Origin: Ovis canadensis
Taxonomy: Eukaryota > Chordata > Mammalia > Artiodactyla > Bovidae
DNA: 64,000 nucleotides
Direction of reading: 5' to 3'
Assembly: GCF_042477335.2 (NCBI RefSeq)
Contig: NC_091257.1
Location: 42,626,501 to 42,690,500, forward strand
The position numbers were made by a program, and so were the translations under genes. Positions 1 through 11,771 of this stretch are shown piece by piece; position 1 is the stretch's first letter; every line of letters begins with the position of its first letter. The notes below the pieces were generated by a model. It did no database searches. It worked only from the letters and a program-made list of their open reading frames with translations, and had not been told where the DNA came from.

Positions 1-357
1 TGAAAATGAACTGACTCCACACTGTCCACAACAACACCAGAGAAAGTCCTAGACATATTTTTACTATTATCATTTTTTAAATTAAAAATTTTTTTATCTT
101 TTTAAGTCCTCTACTGCTCCTTTAATTTTCATTTTTATAACCTACTATTACTTTGCAAAAAAAGACCCTATTTTTTAAACCAAACTTTATATATATTTTT
201 TTTAAATAATTTTTCTGACTTTGTTTTTTTCTTTAATATTGTATTTTTGAGACTCCAACCTCTACTCTAGATTTTTAATCTTTGCTTTTTGGTATTTGTT
301 ATAAATTTTGTACCTTTAAGAACCCAATATTCAGTACCCATTTTTACTTGGGAGTGA

Positions 358-797
358 GATTACTGGCTTGACTGCTCTCTCCCCCTTTGGACTCTCCTTT
401 TTCTCCACCAGGTCGCCTCTATCTCCTCCCTCACCCTTCTCTTCTCTACCCAACTCTGTGAATCTCTTTGGGTGTTCCAGACTGTGGAGAACACTTAGGG
501 AACTGATTACTAGCTGGATCTGTCTCTCTCCTTTTGATTCCCCCCTTTATCCTCCTGGCCACCTCTGTCTCCTTCCTCCTTCTCCTCTTCTCTGTATAAC
601 TCCGTGAACATCTCTGAGTGGTCCAGACTGTGGAGTGCACATAAGGAAGTGATTACTGGCTAGCTTGCTCTCTCCCCTTTTGATTCCCCCTCTTCTCCTC
701 CTGGTCACCTCTATCTCCCTCCTCCCTCTTCTCTTCCCCATGTAACTCTGTGTACCTCTCTGGGTGTCCATCACTGTGGAGAAATTTTTTATCATTA
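358..797 (+). repeat. Three tandem ~147-bp monomers in the L1 5' UTR
   Basis: Units begin with GATTACT at 358, 505 and 651, so the period is 147 then 146 bases. Each unit has a pyrimidine-rich centre (CTCCT-type runs) and ends near 'actgtggag'. Mammalian L1 promoters are often monomer arrays; by position this is probably the promoter part of this L1. Confidence 0.8.
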
Positions 798-1316
798 ACC
801 TAGATGTTTTATCATCGGTGCTGTATAGATGGAGAAGTCTTGAGGCTACTGTAAGAATAAGACTGAAAACCAGAGGCAGGTGGCTCAAGTCAAATCCTGA
901 GAACACCAGAGAACTCCTAACTCCAGGGAACATTAATTGATAGGAGCTCATCAAATGCCTCCATACCTACACTGAAACCAAGCACCACCCAAGGACCAAC
1001 AAGTTCCAGAGCAAGGCATACTACACAAATTCTCCAGCAACACAGGAACATAGCCCTGAGCTTCAAAATACAGGCTACCTAAAGTCACACCAAACCCATT
1101 GACATCTCATAACTCATTACTGGACACTGCATTGCACTCCAGAGAGAAGAAATCCAGCTCCACTCACCAGAACACCAACACAAGCTTCCCTAACCAGGAA
1201 ACCTTGACAAGCCACCCATCCAACCCCACCCACAGTGAGGAAACTCCACAATAAAGAGAAATCCATGATTGCCAGAATATGGAAAGGCCACCCAAAACAC
1301 AGCAATATAAACAAGA

Positions 1317-2226
1317 TGAAAAGGCAGAGAAATACCCAGCAGGTAAAGGAACAGGATAAATGCCCACCAAGCCAAACAAAAGAGGAAGAGATAGGGAATC
1401 TACCTGATAAAGAATTCTGAATAATGATAGTGAAAATGATCCAAAATCGTCAAAACAATACGGAGTGACAGATAAATAGCCCAGAGACAAGGATTGAGAA
1501 GATGCAAGAAAGGTTTAACAAGGACCTAGAAGAAATAAAAAAGAGTCCATATATAATGAATAATGCAATAAATGAGATCAAAAACACTCTGGAGGGAACC
1601 AACAGTAGAATAATGGAGGCAGAAGATAGGATAGGTGAGGTAGAAGATAGAGTGGTAGAAATAAAAGAAACAGAGAGGAAAGAAGAAATGAGGACAATCT
1701 CAGAGACCTCTGGGACAATGTTGAACGCTCTAGCATTCGAATCATAGGAGTCCCAGAAGAAGAAGACAAAAAGAAAGAGCATGAGAAAATACTTGAGGAG
1801 ATAATAGTTGAAAACTTCCCTAAAATGGGGAAGGAAATGATCACCCAAGTCCAAGAAACCCAGAGAGTCCCAAACAGGATAAACCCAAAGTGAAATACTA
1901 CAAGACACATATTAATCAAATTAACAAAGATCAACACACAAAGAACAAATATTAAAAGCAGGAAGGGAAAAACAACAAATAACACACAAGGGGATTCCCA
2001 TAAGGATAACAGCTGATCTTTCAATAGGAACTCTTCAGGCCAGGAGGGAATGGCAGGACATACTTAAAGTGATGAAAGAAAATAACCCACAGCCCAGATT
2101 ACTGTACCCAGCAAGGATCTTATTCAAATATGAAGGAGAAATCAAAAGCTTTACAGACAAGCAAAAGCTGAGAGAATTCAGCACTACCAAACTAGGTCTC
2201 CAACAAATGCTAAAGGATCTTATCTA
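1317..2226 (+). pseudogene. L1 ORF1 remnant (RNA-binding protein)
   Basis: Starts near MKRQRNTQQVKEQDK, has a stop at 1418-1420, then a coiled-coil type stretch (MQERFNKDLEEIKK..., 1502 on). A frameshift near 1700 follows, because the RRM-like RIIGVPEEED segment at about 1738 reads in another frame. The C-terminal IRITADLSIGTLQARREW region lies at about 1995-2060. Not a functional protein. Confidence 0.8.
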
Positions 2227-2275
2227 GACAGAAAACACAGAAAGTGTGTATAAACTCGAACCCCAAACAAAGTAA

Positions 2276-5200
2276 ATGGCAACGGGATCATACTTATCAA
2301 TAATTACCATAAATGTAAATGAGTTGAATGCCCCAACCAAAAGACAAAGGCTGGCTGAATGGATACAAAAACAAGAGTTGTCTACAAGAGACCCACCTCG
2401 AAACAAGGACCCATACAGACTGAAAGTGAAGGGCTGGAAAAAGATATTCCACACAAATAGAGACCAAAAGAAAGCAGGAGTAGCAATACTCATATCAGAT
2501 AAAGTAGACTTTAAAACAAAGGCTGTGAAAAGAGACAAAGAAGGACACTACATAATGATCAAAGGATCAATCCAAGAACAAGATATAAGAATTATAAATA
2601 TATATGCACCCAACATAGGAGCATCACAATATGTAAGACAAATGCTAACAAGTATGAAAGGGGAAATTAACAATAACACAATAATAGTGGGGACTTTAAT
2701 ACCCCACTCACACCTACGAATAGATCAACTAAACAGAAAATTAACAAGGAAACACAAACTCTAAATGATACAATAGACCCGTTAGACCTAATTGATATCT
2801 ATAGGACATTTCACCCCAAAACAATGAATTTCACCTTTTTCTCAAGTGCACATGGAACCTTCTCCAGGATAGATCACATCCTGGGCCATAAAGCTAGCCT
2901 TGGTAAATTCAAAAAAATTGAAATCATTCCAAGCATCTTTTCTGACCACTATGCAGTAAGATTAGATCTCAATTACAGGAGAAAAACTATTAAAAATTCC
3001 AACATATGGAGGCCGAACAACACACTGCTGAATAACCAACAAATCACAGAAGAAATCAAAAAAGAAATCAAAATATGCATAGAAATGAATGAAAATGAAA
3101 ACACAACAGCCCAAAACCTGTGGGACACTGTAAAAGCAGTGCTAAAGGGAAGGTTCATAGCAATACAGGCTTACCTCAAGAAACAAGAAAAAAGTCAAAT
3201 AAATAACCTAACTCTACACCTAAAGCAATAGAAAAGGAAGAAATGAAGAACCCCAGGGTTAGTAGAAGGAAAGAAATCTTAAAAATTAGGGCAGAAGTAA
3301 ATGCAAAAGAAACAAAAGAGACCATAGCAAAAATCAACAAAGCCAAAAGCTGGTTCTTTGAGAAGATAAATAAAACTGACAAACCATTGGCCAGACTCAT
3401 CAAGAAACAAAGGGAGAAAAATCAAATCAATAAAATTAGAAATGAAAATGGAGAGATCACAGCAGACAACACAGAAATACAAAGGATCATAAGAGACTAC
3501 TGTCAGCAACTATATGCCAATAAAATGGACAACTTGGAAGAAATGGACAAATTCTTAGAAAAGTACAACTTTCCAAAACCGAACCAGAAAGAAATAGAAA
3601 ATCTTAGCACACTCTTGCCTGGAGAATCCCAGGGATGGGGGAGCCTGGTGGACTGCCGTCTATGGGGTCGCACAAAGTCAGACATGACTAAAGTGACTTA
3701 GAAGAAGAAACAGACCCACCACAAGCACGGAAATTGAAACTGTGATCAGAAATCTTCCAGCAAACAAAAGCCCAGGACCAGACGGCTTCACAGCTGAATT
3801 CTACCAAAAATTTAGAAAAGAGCTAACACCTATCCTACTCAAACTCTTCCAGAAAATTGCAGAGGAAGGCAAACTTCCAAACTCATTCTATGAGGCCACC
3901 GTCACCATAATACCAAAACCTGACAAAGATGCCACAAAAAAAAAGAAAACTACAGGCCAATATCACTGATGAACATAGATGCAAAAATCCTTAACAAAAT
4001 GCTAGCAAACAGAATCCAACAACACATTAAAAAGATCATACATCATGACCAAGTGGGCTTTATCTCACGGATGCAAGGATTCTTCAATATCCGCAAGTCA
4101 ATCAATGTAATACACCACATTAACAAATTGAAAAATAAAAACGATACGATTATCTCAATAGATGCAAAGAAAGCATTTGACAAATTTCAACATCCATTTA
4201 TGATAAAAAAAAAACCCTCCAGAAAGCAGGAATAGAGGAACATACCTCAACATAATAAAAGCTGTATATGACAAACCCACAGCAAACATCCTCAATGGTG
4301 AAAAATTGAAAACATTTCCCCTAAAGTCAGGACCAGACAAGGGTGCCCACTCTCACCACTAATATTCAACAAAATTTTGGAAGTTTTGGCCACAGCAATC
4401 AGAGAAGAAAAAGAAATAAAAGGAATCCAAATTGGAAAAGAAGAAGTAAAACTCTCACTGTTTACAGATGACGTGATCCTCTACATAAAAAACCCTAAAA
4501 ACTCCACCAGAAAATTACTAGAGCTAATCAGTGAATACAGTAAAGTGGCAGGATATAAAATCAACACACAGAATCCCTTGCATTCCTATACACTAATAAT
4601 GAGAAAATAGAAACAGACATTAAGGAAATAATTCCATTCACCATTACAATGAAAAGAATAAAATACTTAGGAATATATCTACCTAAAGGAACGAAAGACC
4701 TATATAGAAAAGTATAAAACACTGGTGAAAGAAATCAAAGAGGACACTAATAGATGGAGAAATATAAAGTGTTCATGAATTGGAAGAATCAATATAGTGA
4801 AAATGAGTATACTACCCAAAGCAATCTATAGATTCAATGCAATCCCTATCAAGCTACCAACGGTATTTTTCACAGAGCTAGAACAAATAATTTCACAATT
4901 CGTATGGAAATACAAAAAAACCTCGAATAGCCAAAGCAATCTTGAGAAAGAAGAATGGAATTGGAGGAATCAACCTGCCTGACTTCGGGCTCTACTACAT
5001 AGCCACAGTCATCAGGACAGTATAGTACTGGCGCAAAGACAGAAATATAGATCAATGGAACAAAATAGAAAGCCCAGAGATAAATCCACACACCTATGGA
5101 CACCTTATCTTTGACAAAGGAGGCAAGAATATACAATAGAGAAAAGACAATCTCTTTAACAAGTGGTGCTGGGAAAACTGGTCAACCACTTGTAAAAGAA

Positions 5201-6172
5201 TGAAACTAGAACACTTTCTAACACCATACACAAAAATAAACTCAAAATGGATTAAAGATCTAAACGTAAGACCAGAAACTATAAAACTCCTAGAGGAGAA
5301 CATAGGCAAAACACTCTCCAACATAAATCACAGCAGGATCCTCCATGACCCACCACCCAGAACACTGGAAATAAAAGCAAAAATAAACAAATGAGACCTA
5401 ATTAAAATTAAAAGCGTCTGCACAACAAAGGAAACTATAAGCAAAGTGAAAAGAGAGCCTTCAGAATGGGAGAAAATAATAGCAAATGAAGCAACTCACA
5501 AAGAAATCATCTCAAAAATATACAAGCAACTCCTGTAGCTCAATTCCAGAAAAATAAACGACCCAAGCAAAAAATGGGCCAAAGAACTAAACAGACATTT
5601 CTTCAAAGAAGACATACAGATGGCTAACAAACACACGAAAAGGTGCTCAACATCACTCATTATCCGAGAAGTGCAAATCAAAACCACAATGAAGTACCAT
5701 TTCACACCAGTCAGAATGGCTGCTATCCAAAAGTCTACAAGCAATAAATGGTGGAGAGAGTGTGGAGGAAAGGAAACCCTCTTACACTGTTGGTAGGAAT
5801 GCAAACTAGTACAGCCACTATGGAGAACAGTGTGGAGATTCCTTAAAAAAAAAAAAAAAAAACTGGAAATGGAACTGCTGTATGATGCAGCAATGCCACT
5901 GCCAGCATACACACTGAGGAAATCAGAATTGAAAGAGACACGTGTACCCTAATGTTCATCGCAGCACTGTTTATAATAGCCAGGACATGGAAGCAACCTA
6001 GATGTCCATCAGCAGACGAATGGATAAGAAAGCTGTGGTAGATATACACAATGGAATATTACTCGGCCATTAAAAAGAATACATTTGAATCAGTTCTAAT
6101 GAGGTGGATGAAACTGGAGCCTATTATACAGAGTGAAGTAAGCCAGAAAGAAAAACACCAATACCGTATACT
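2276..6172 (+). pseudogene. L1 ORF2 remnant (endonuclease / reverse transcriptase)
   Basis: Begins MATGSYLSIITINVNELNAP. The endonuclease part runs to about 2990 and keeps the SDH catalytic motif near 2941. It is broken by a stop at 2764. RT landmarks include [13 protein letters not shown] near 3750. The catalytic YADD-type motif reads F-T-D-D at 4461-4472, a replaced alanine. The C-terminal end runs to about 6172, where a BovB interrupts it. A SINE fragment lies inside at 3613-3701. Confidence 0.85.
3613..3701 (+). mobile_element. Bov-tA/Bov-A SINE fragment inside L1 ORF2
   Basis: Sense Bov-A unit (TCTTGCCTGGAGAATCCC ... GGTCGCACAAAGTC ... GACTAAAGTGACTTAG). It sits between two parts of an L1 sentence that are adjacent in intact copies (GAAAATCTT and AACAGACCCACC), so it inserted after the L1. 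Confidence 0.85.
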
Positions 6173-6184
6173 AACGCATATATA

Positions 6185-8110
6185 AGTTAAATAAGCAGGG
6201 TGACAATATACAGCCGTGATGTACTCCTTTTCCTATTTGAAACCACTCTGTTGTTCCATGTCCAGTTCTAACTGTTGCTTCTTGACCTGCATACAGATTT
6301 CTCAGGAGGCAGGTCAGGTGCTCTGGTATTCCCATCTCTTTCAGAATTTTCCACAGTTTCTTGTGATCCACACAGTCAAAGGGTTTGGCATAGTCAATAA
6401 AGCAGAAATAGATGTTTTTCTGGAATTCTTTTGCTTTTTCCATGATCCATTGGATGTTGGCAATTTGACCTCTGGTTCCTCTGCCTTTTCTAAAACCAGC
6501 TTGAACATCAGGAAGTTCACAGTTCATGTATTACTGAAGCCTGGCTTGGAAAATTTTGAGCATTACTTTACTAGCGTGTGAGATGAGTGCAATTGTGCAG
6601 TAGTTTGAGCATTCTTTGGCATTGCCTTTCTTTGGGATTGGAATGAAAACTGACCTTTTCCAGTCCTGTGGCCACTGCTGAGTTTTCCAAAGTTGCTGGC
6701 ATATTGAGTGCAGCACTTTCACAGCATCATCTTTCAGGATTTGAAGTAGCTCCACTGGAATTCCATCACCTCCACTAGCTTTGTTCGTAGTGATGCTTTC
6801 TAAGGCCCACTTGACTTCACATTCCAGGATGTCTGGCTCTAGATGAGTGATCACACCATTGTGATTATCCGGTCATGAAGATCTTTTTTGTACAGTTCTT
6901 CCATGTATTCTTGCCACCTCTTCTTAATATCTTCTGCTTTTGTTAGGTCTATACTATTTCTGTCGTTTATCGAGCCCATCTTTGCATGAAATGTTCCCTT
7001 GGTATCTCTAATGTTCTTGAAGAGATCTCTAGTCTTTCCATTCTGTTGTTTTCCTCTATTTCTTTGCATTGATTGCTGAAGAAGGCTTTCTTATCTCTCC
7101 TTGCTATTCTTTGGAACTCTGCATTCAGATGCTTATATCTTTCCTTTTCTCTTTTGTTTTTCACCTCTCTTCTTTTCAGAGCTATTTGTAAGGCCTCCCC
7201 AGACAGCCATTTTGCTTTTTTGCATTTCTTTTCCATGGGGATGGTCTTGATCCCTGTCTCCTGTACAGTGACATGAACTTCATTCCATAGTTCACAAGCT
7301 GGAATCAAGATTGCCGGGAGAAATATCAATAACCTCAGATATCCAGATGACACCACCCTTATGGCAGAAAGTGAAGAGGAACTTAAAAGCCTCTTCATGA
7401 AAGTGCAAGCGGAGAGTGAAAAAGTTGACTTAAAGCTCAACATTCAGAAAACGAAGATCATGGCATCCAGTACCATCATTTCATGGGAAATAGATGGGGA
7501 AACAGTGTCAGACTTTATTTGGGGGGGGGGGCTCCAAAATCACTGCAGATGGTGACTGCAGCCATGAAATTAAAAGACGCTTACTCCTTGGAAGAAAAGT
7601 TATGACCAATCTAGGTAGCATATTCAAAAGCAGAGACATTACTTTGTAGACTAAGGTCCGCTTAGTCAAGGCTGTTGTTTTTCTTGTGGTCATGTATGGA
7701 TGTGAGAGTGGACTGTGAAGAAGGCTGAGCACCGAAGAATTGATGCTTTTGAACTGTGGTGTTGGAGAAGACTCTTGAGAGTTCCTTGGACTGCAAGGAG
7801 ATCCAACCAGTCCATTCTGAAGATCAACCCTGGGATTTCTTTGGAAGGAATGATGCTAAAGCTGAAACTCCAGTACTTTGGCCACCTCATGCGAAGAGTT
7901 GACTCATTGGAAAAGACTCTGATGCTGGGAGGGATTGGGGGCAGGAGGAGAAGGGGATGACAGAGGATGAGATGGTTGGATGGCATCACTAACTCGATGG
8001 ACATGAGTCTGAGTGAACTCCAGGAGTTGGTGATGGACAGGGAGGCCTGGCGTGCTGCGACTCATGGGGTTACAAAGAGTCGGACACGACTGAGTGACTG
8101 AACTGAACTG
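6185..8110 (+). mobile_element. BovB (RTE) LINE, 5'-inverted (twin-primed), nested in the L1
   Basis: 6185-7305 is BovB in antisense (RT N-terminal half, e.g. FRKGRGTRGQIANIQ on the minus strand). 7306-8110 is BovB in sense, running from the RT YADD region (YPDD here, 7336) to the 3' end GACTGAGTGACTGAACTGAACTG. The two parts abut with about 55 element bases missing between them. A 12-bp target duplication AACGCATATATA flanks it (6173-6184 and 8111-8122), matching the L1 site. Not coding. Confidence 0.92.
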
Positions 8111-8501
8111 AACGCATATATATGGAATTTAGAAAGATGGTAACAATAACCCTGTATGTGAGACAGCAAAAGAGACACAGATGTATAGAAGTCTTTTGGA
8201 CTCTGTGGGAGAGGGCGAGGGTGGAATGATTTCAGAGAATGGCATTGAAACATGTATATTATCATACATGAAATGAATCGCCAGTCCAGGTTCGATGCCT
8301 GATACAGGACGCTGGGGCTGGTGCACTGGGATGACCCAGAGGGATGGGATGGGAGGGATGTGGGAAGGGGGTTCAAGATGGGAAACACATGTACACCCAT
8401 GGTGGATTCATGTCAATGTATCACAAAACCAATACAATATTGTAAAGTATTTAGCTTCCAATTAAAATAAATAAATTTATATAAAAAGGAATAAAAAAGA
8501 A

Positions 8502-9450
8502 AAATCTAAAACTAATTACTGTCACTAAGAAATAGAATAATAATTAACTGATTGTATCATATCCACTCAGTGTGTTATGATGTTAAAAATGAAGAACATA
8601 CTTATTAAATTAAGGACATTGCTTATTAAATTAAGATTTGATGACAGTGATGTAAAACCAAGGCACTATTTATTTTAAAAAAAATCTTAAAGAAATACAG
8701 GAAAAATATTTAACAGTTGTTTCCTTAATAGAATGGCATGATGGATGATTTTTTTTTAATTCCTTCTATTTCTCTGATTTTAACATTTCTTCTGTAATGA
8801 ATATATATGGTTTATCAAACAGGAAACAAATTTAATACATTTTGTGTTTTTAATTGTCTGATTCATGCATTCACAGAAGATATCAAAGTAACAAAAATCT
8901 AAATAAGTGTATAGCACACACACAAACTCAAATCACCCTGTCCCTTCCTCTGGTTTGGAATTGCGACTCTATGAGAATAGTCCATGGAGATCAATGTCTT
9001 CCACTTCAAAGGTGACTTCAAGATAAACCAATAATGCTAGCTGAGACATCAGAGTGACCAAACAACAGGATAATTTAAATGAGATTTACCATGCCTGAAT
9101 TTTACAAAATAAGCTTATGCAATTAATGACATTTTCACTTCTTTTTCAAACTTAAAATACATATAGGAAAAGTCTTTGTCTTCAAAAATTTCCAATGAGA
9201 AAAAGTCCTGGATTGGAGGACTTGTATAATAAATTCTCATCATGCAACCTGTGTTTTATATCCTAGTTACCATGGGAGGGGGGAGTTATATACATTGTAT
9301 GGTTAAGAATTAAAATTATTTCCAGAAGAGACATTCAATTTACTGCAAATTCAGTCTGAAATACTAGAAAGTTTGGTCATTTAAAAAAAAAAAAGGCGTA
9401 GAACATAAATGATTCTACGAAATGCTCTAGTATAATTTTGGGTGTAGGAT
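8502..9450. repeat. Segment paralogous to PHYH intron 2 (copy A, part 1)
   Basis: 8502-9321 aligns over about 820 bases with 42102-42960, at roughly 90% identity by eye. A landmark run such as ATCAATGTCTTCCACTTCAA near 8989 is also found near 42619. The match is not limited to known repeats. From about 9340 the sequence matches the flank at 49620 instead. Confidence 0.8.
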
Positions 9451-9552
9451 TTGGGCCACTCAACATGCCAGATCTTAGTTTGGTGACCAGGGATTGAGCC
9501 CGTGCAGTGGACGCAGGGGAGCCCTAAACATTGGACAGCCCTGGAATTCCCT
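9440..9552 (-). mobile_element. CHR-type tRNA-derived SINE, antisense
   Basis: Shows the antisense consensus GACCAGGGATTGAGCCCG and ends CCCTGGAATTCCC. Present only in copy A. The paralogous site at about 49711 is empty, so it inserted after duplication. Confidence 0.75.
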
Positions 9553-9576
9553 AATTTGAAATTTACGGAAGAGCTA

Positions 9577-9787
9577 GGGCTTCCCTGTTGTCTCAGTGGT
9601 TAAAGCGTCTGCCTGCAATGCAGGAGACCTGGGTTCGATCCCTGGGTCAGGAAGATCCCCTGGGGAAGGAAATGGCAACCCACTCCAGTATTCTTGCCTG
9701 GAGAATCCCATGGATGGGGGAGCCTGGTGGGCTACAGTCCATGGGGTCGCAAAGAGTCGGACATGACTGAGCAACTTCACTTTCACT
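9577..9787 (+). mobile_element. Bov-tA SINE
   Basis: Full unit: a tRNA-derived head (GGGCTTCCCTGTTG, with the box-B-like GGTTCGATCC), then the Bov-A tail (GGAAATGGCAACCCACTCC ... GGGTCGCAAAGAGTCGGAC). Also absent from the paralogous site near 49720. Confidence 0.93.
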
Positions 9788-10869
9788 AGAATTTTTTTAA
9801 TTCATTGAGTCTGAGGATGAATATACTTGAAACCAACACCACCGTCAAACACAGTTTCCTTCCACAGTTCTTCATCTCATTATTGTGTGTTTGTGTTAAG
9901 AGCACAACATAAGATCTACCTTCTCAGCAAATGTTAAGTATAGGATGAAGCATTGTTAGTCCCATTCTTAATCCCAGGTTTACCTTGCATGACTTAAACT
10001 TTGTACCAATGGATCCACCTCTCCAACTCTCCATCTCCTGGTAACCATCATTCTTTGTGCTTATATGGAGTTGACTTTTTTTTTTTTTGAGGTTGATTCT
10101 TTTAGATTCCACATACAAAGAGTATCATGTAATATTTATCATTCTGTGATTAGCTTATTTCATTTAGCATAATACTCTCAGGGTATAGCCACATTGTCAC
10201 AAACGGCAGGATTTTCTTTTTTATTAAAGCTGAACAACATTTCATTGTATTAATATGCATATACCCTGTCTTCTTTACCCAATATTCATCAGTGGAAACT
10301 TAGTTTATTTCTACATCTTGGCTATTATCATAATTCTGCAGTGAACATGGCAGTGTAGGTATTTCTTCAAGATCCTGATTTCAATTCATTTAGATAAATA
10401 CCTAAAACTGGGATTGCTGGATCATATGGTAGTTCTATTTTTAATTTTTTGAGATATCTTTATAGTGTTTTCCATAGTGCCTGTAAAAACTAGAAATTCT
10501 TTCTCTAAGATCTCTTTTCTTGTTTTTATTTATTTATTGAAGGATAAATGCTTTTCAGAATGATGTTGGTTTCTGCTAAACATCAGCATGAATCAGCCAT
10601 AGGTACACATATGTCCCCTTGTACTTGATTTCTTCTTATTGCTGAATCCTTAATCCTGTTGTACAGATATACCACGTTTATTTGTCCATTCATTGGGTGA
10701 TGGACATTTGAGTTGTTTCTACCTTTTGGCTATTATAAATAATGCTGCTATGAACATTCTTGTGCACGTTTTTGTGTGAGCATGTTTTCATTTCTGTTGG
10801 GTAGATACCTAGATGTAGATTTTGGGGATCATAAGGTAAATCCATGTTTAACTTCTGAGGAACTTTCAC
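9781..10869 (-). mobile_element. Old L1 sequences, antisense (part shared with the 49.8-50.2 kb copy)
   Basis: 9948-10500 reads as antisense L1 ORF2 3' region (GCTTATTTCATTTAGCATAAT). It continues into a tail ACTAGAAATTCTTTC that is not L1 but is shared with 50168. 10515-10869 is a second antisense L1 piece. Both are far too degraded to code. Confidence 0.75.
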
Positions 10870-11550
10870 TTTATAGCCAAAGTGTTCACTTACATGTCTG
10901 ACTCCTTCAGGGCTATGAGGTCTCTTAGAGGAGAAGTTTCCACCTTGCTCATCCCTGAGATGGTCTCTGCCACCAAACTGATGCTTCATAAATGCCTCAA
11001 TAAGCATTAATCAATAAAATTCCTCTAGCATAATAAAAGGAAACATTTCTAAGCTCATTTCAGTGGGCTGTTCATAAGAAGGTACCCACACAGGGATCTG
11101 AAATGTCCAAGTTTAGTGACCCAAGTATCTCTGGGTTCAGGGTCTTTCTCAAGCAGCAGGCATGAATTCTGTGGTATGTTTGTGGTTGTCTTAGAGGGCA
11201 CCCGAGATGGCCTTAATGTTCCCCTCAGTTTTAATGAACTTTAGACAAACTCCTTTTTGATTATAAGCCCCTGACATCCCTTTTTAAAAGAACATTTAAT
11301 TTCGAAAACATGTGCTTTTAATTCTTACCCTTCACCTTTGAAATGTATGCATATCTTCTCTTCCCAGATATTCAAGCCAGGAAGACTTTCTTCAGGGCCA
11401 GAGAATCATGTTTTTAAAATGAAAACTCCAAAGGAAATGGCATTTTCACCCTCTGTGGGAGGGTAAGCACCTGACTTTAGTGGGCACTTAATTCCAATTG
11501 TGACAGCCAATTAGCAAACACAGGTGGCCTACAATTCCCCGTATGTGTAC
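10870..11550. other. Non-repetitive intergenic DNA
   Basis: About 0.7 kb with no gene, recognisable repeat or strong motif. The short open frames here are random. Confidence 0.5.
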
Positions 11551-11771
11551 ATGTGTGCTACGTCACTTCAGTTGTGTCCGACTCTTTGCAACCCAGTGGA
11601 CGGTAGACCACCAGGCTCCTCTGTCATGGGATTCTCTAGGCAAGAGTACTGGAGTGGGTTGCTATGCCCTCCTCCAGGGGATCTTCCTGATCCAGGGATC
11701 AAACTCTCATCCCTTATATCTCCTGCATTGGCAGGCGAGTTCTTTACCACTAGTGCCACCTGGAAAGCCCA
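11551..11771 (-). mobile_element. Bov-tA SINE, antisense
   Basis: Antisense Bov-A tail (GTGTCCGACTCTTTGCAACCC), then an antisense tRNA-like head ending near GCCACCTGGAAAGCCC. Confidence 0.93.

Larger units (their letters stand above)
1..8505 (+). mobile_element. Bovine-type L1 LINE, near full length, decayed, with two nested insertions
   Basis: Autonomous non-LTR retrotransposon, now dead. In order: 5' UTR with tandem monomers (to about 1300), ORF1 remnant (about 1317-2226), ORF2 remnant (2276-6172), and 3' UTR with A-rich tail (8123-8505). The left end lies at or beyond the window start, so its 5' target-site copy is not visible. ORF2 is broken into short frames by stops and shifts. The ORF2 body carries a Bov-tA fragment at 3613-3701, and a BovB sits at 6185-8110. 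The A-rich tail joins directly to the paralogous segment at about 8502. Confidence 0.9.

Noticed and set aside
9322-9345. Possible duplicate of PHYH exon 2 in copy A
   Set aside because: The match to intron 2 ends before the splice donor and the exon sequence is absent.
9577-9650. Possible functional tRNA gene in Bov-tA heads
   Set aside because: These are SINE heads with decayed tRNA-like sequence in many copies, not a clean cloverleaf gene.
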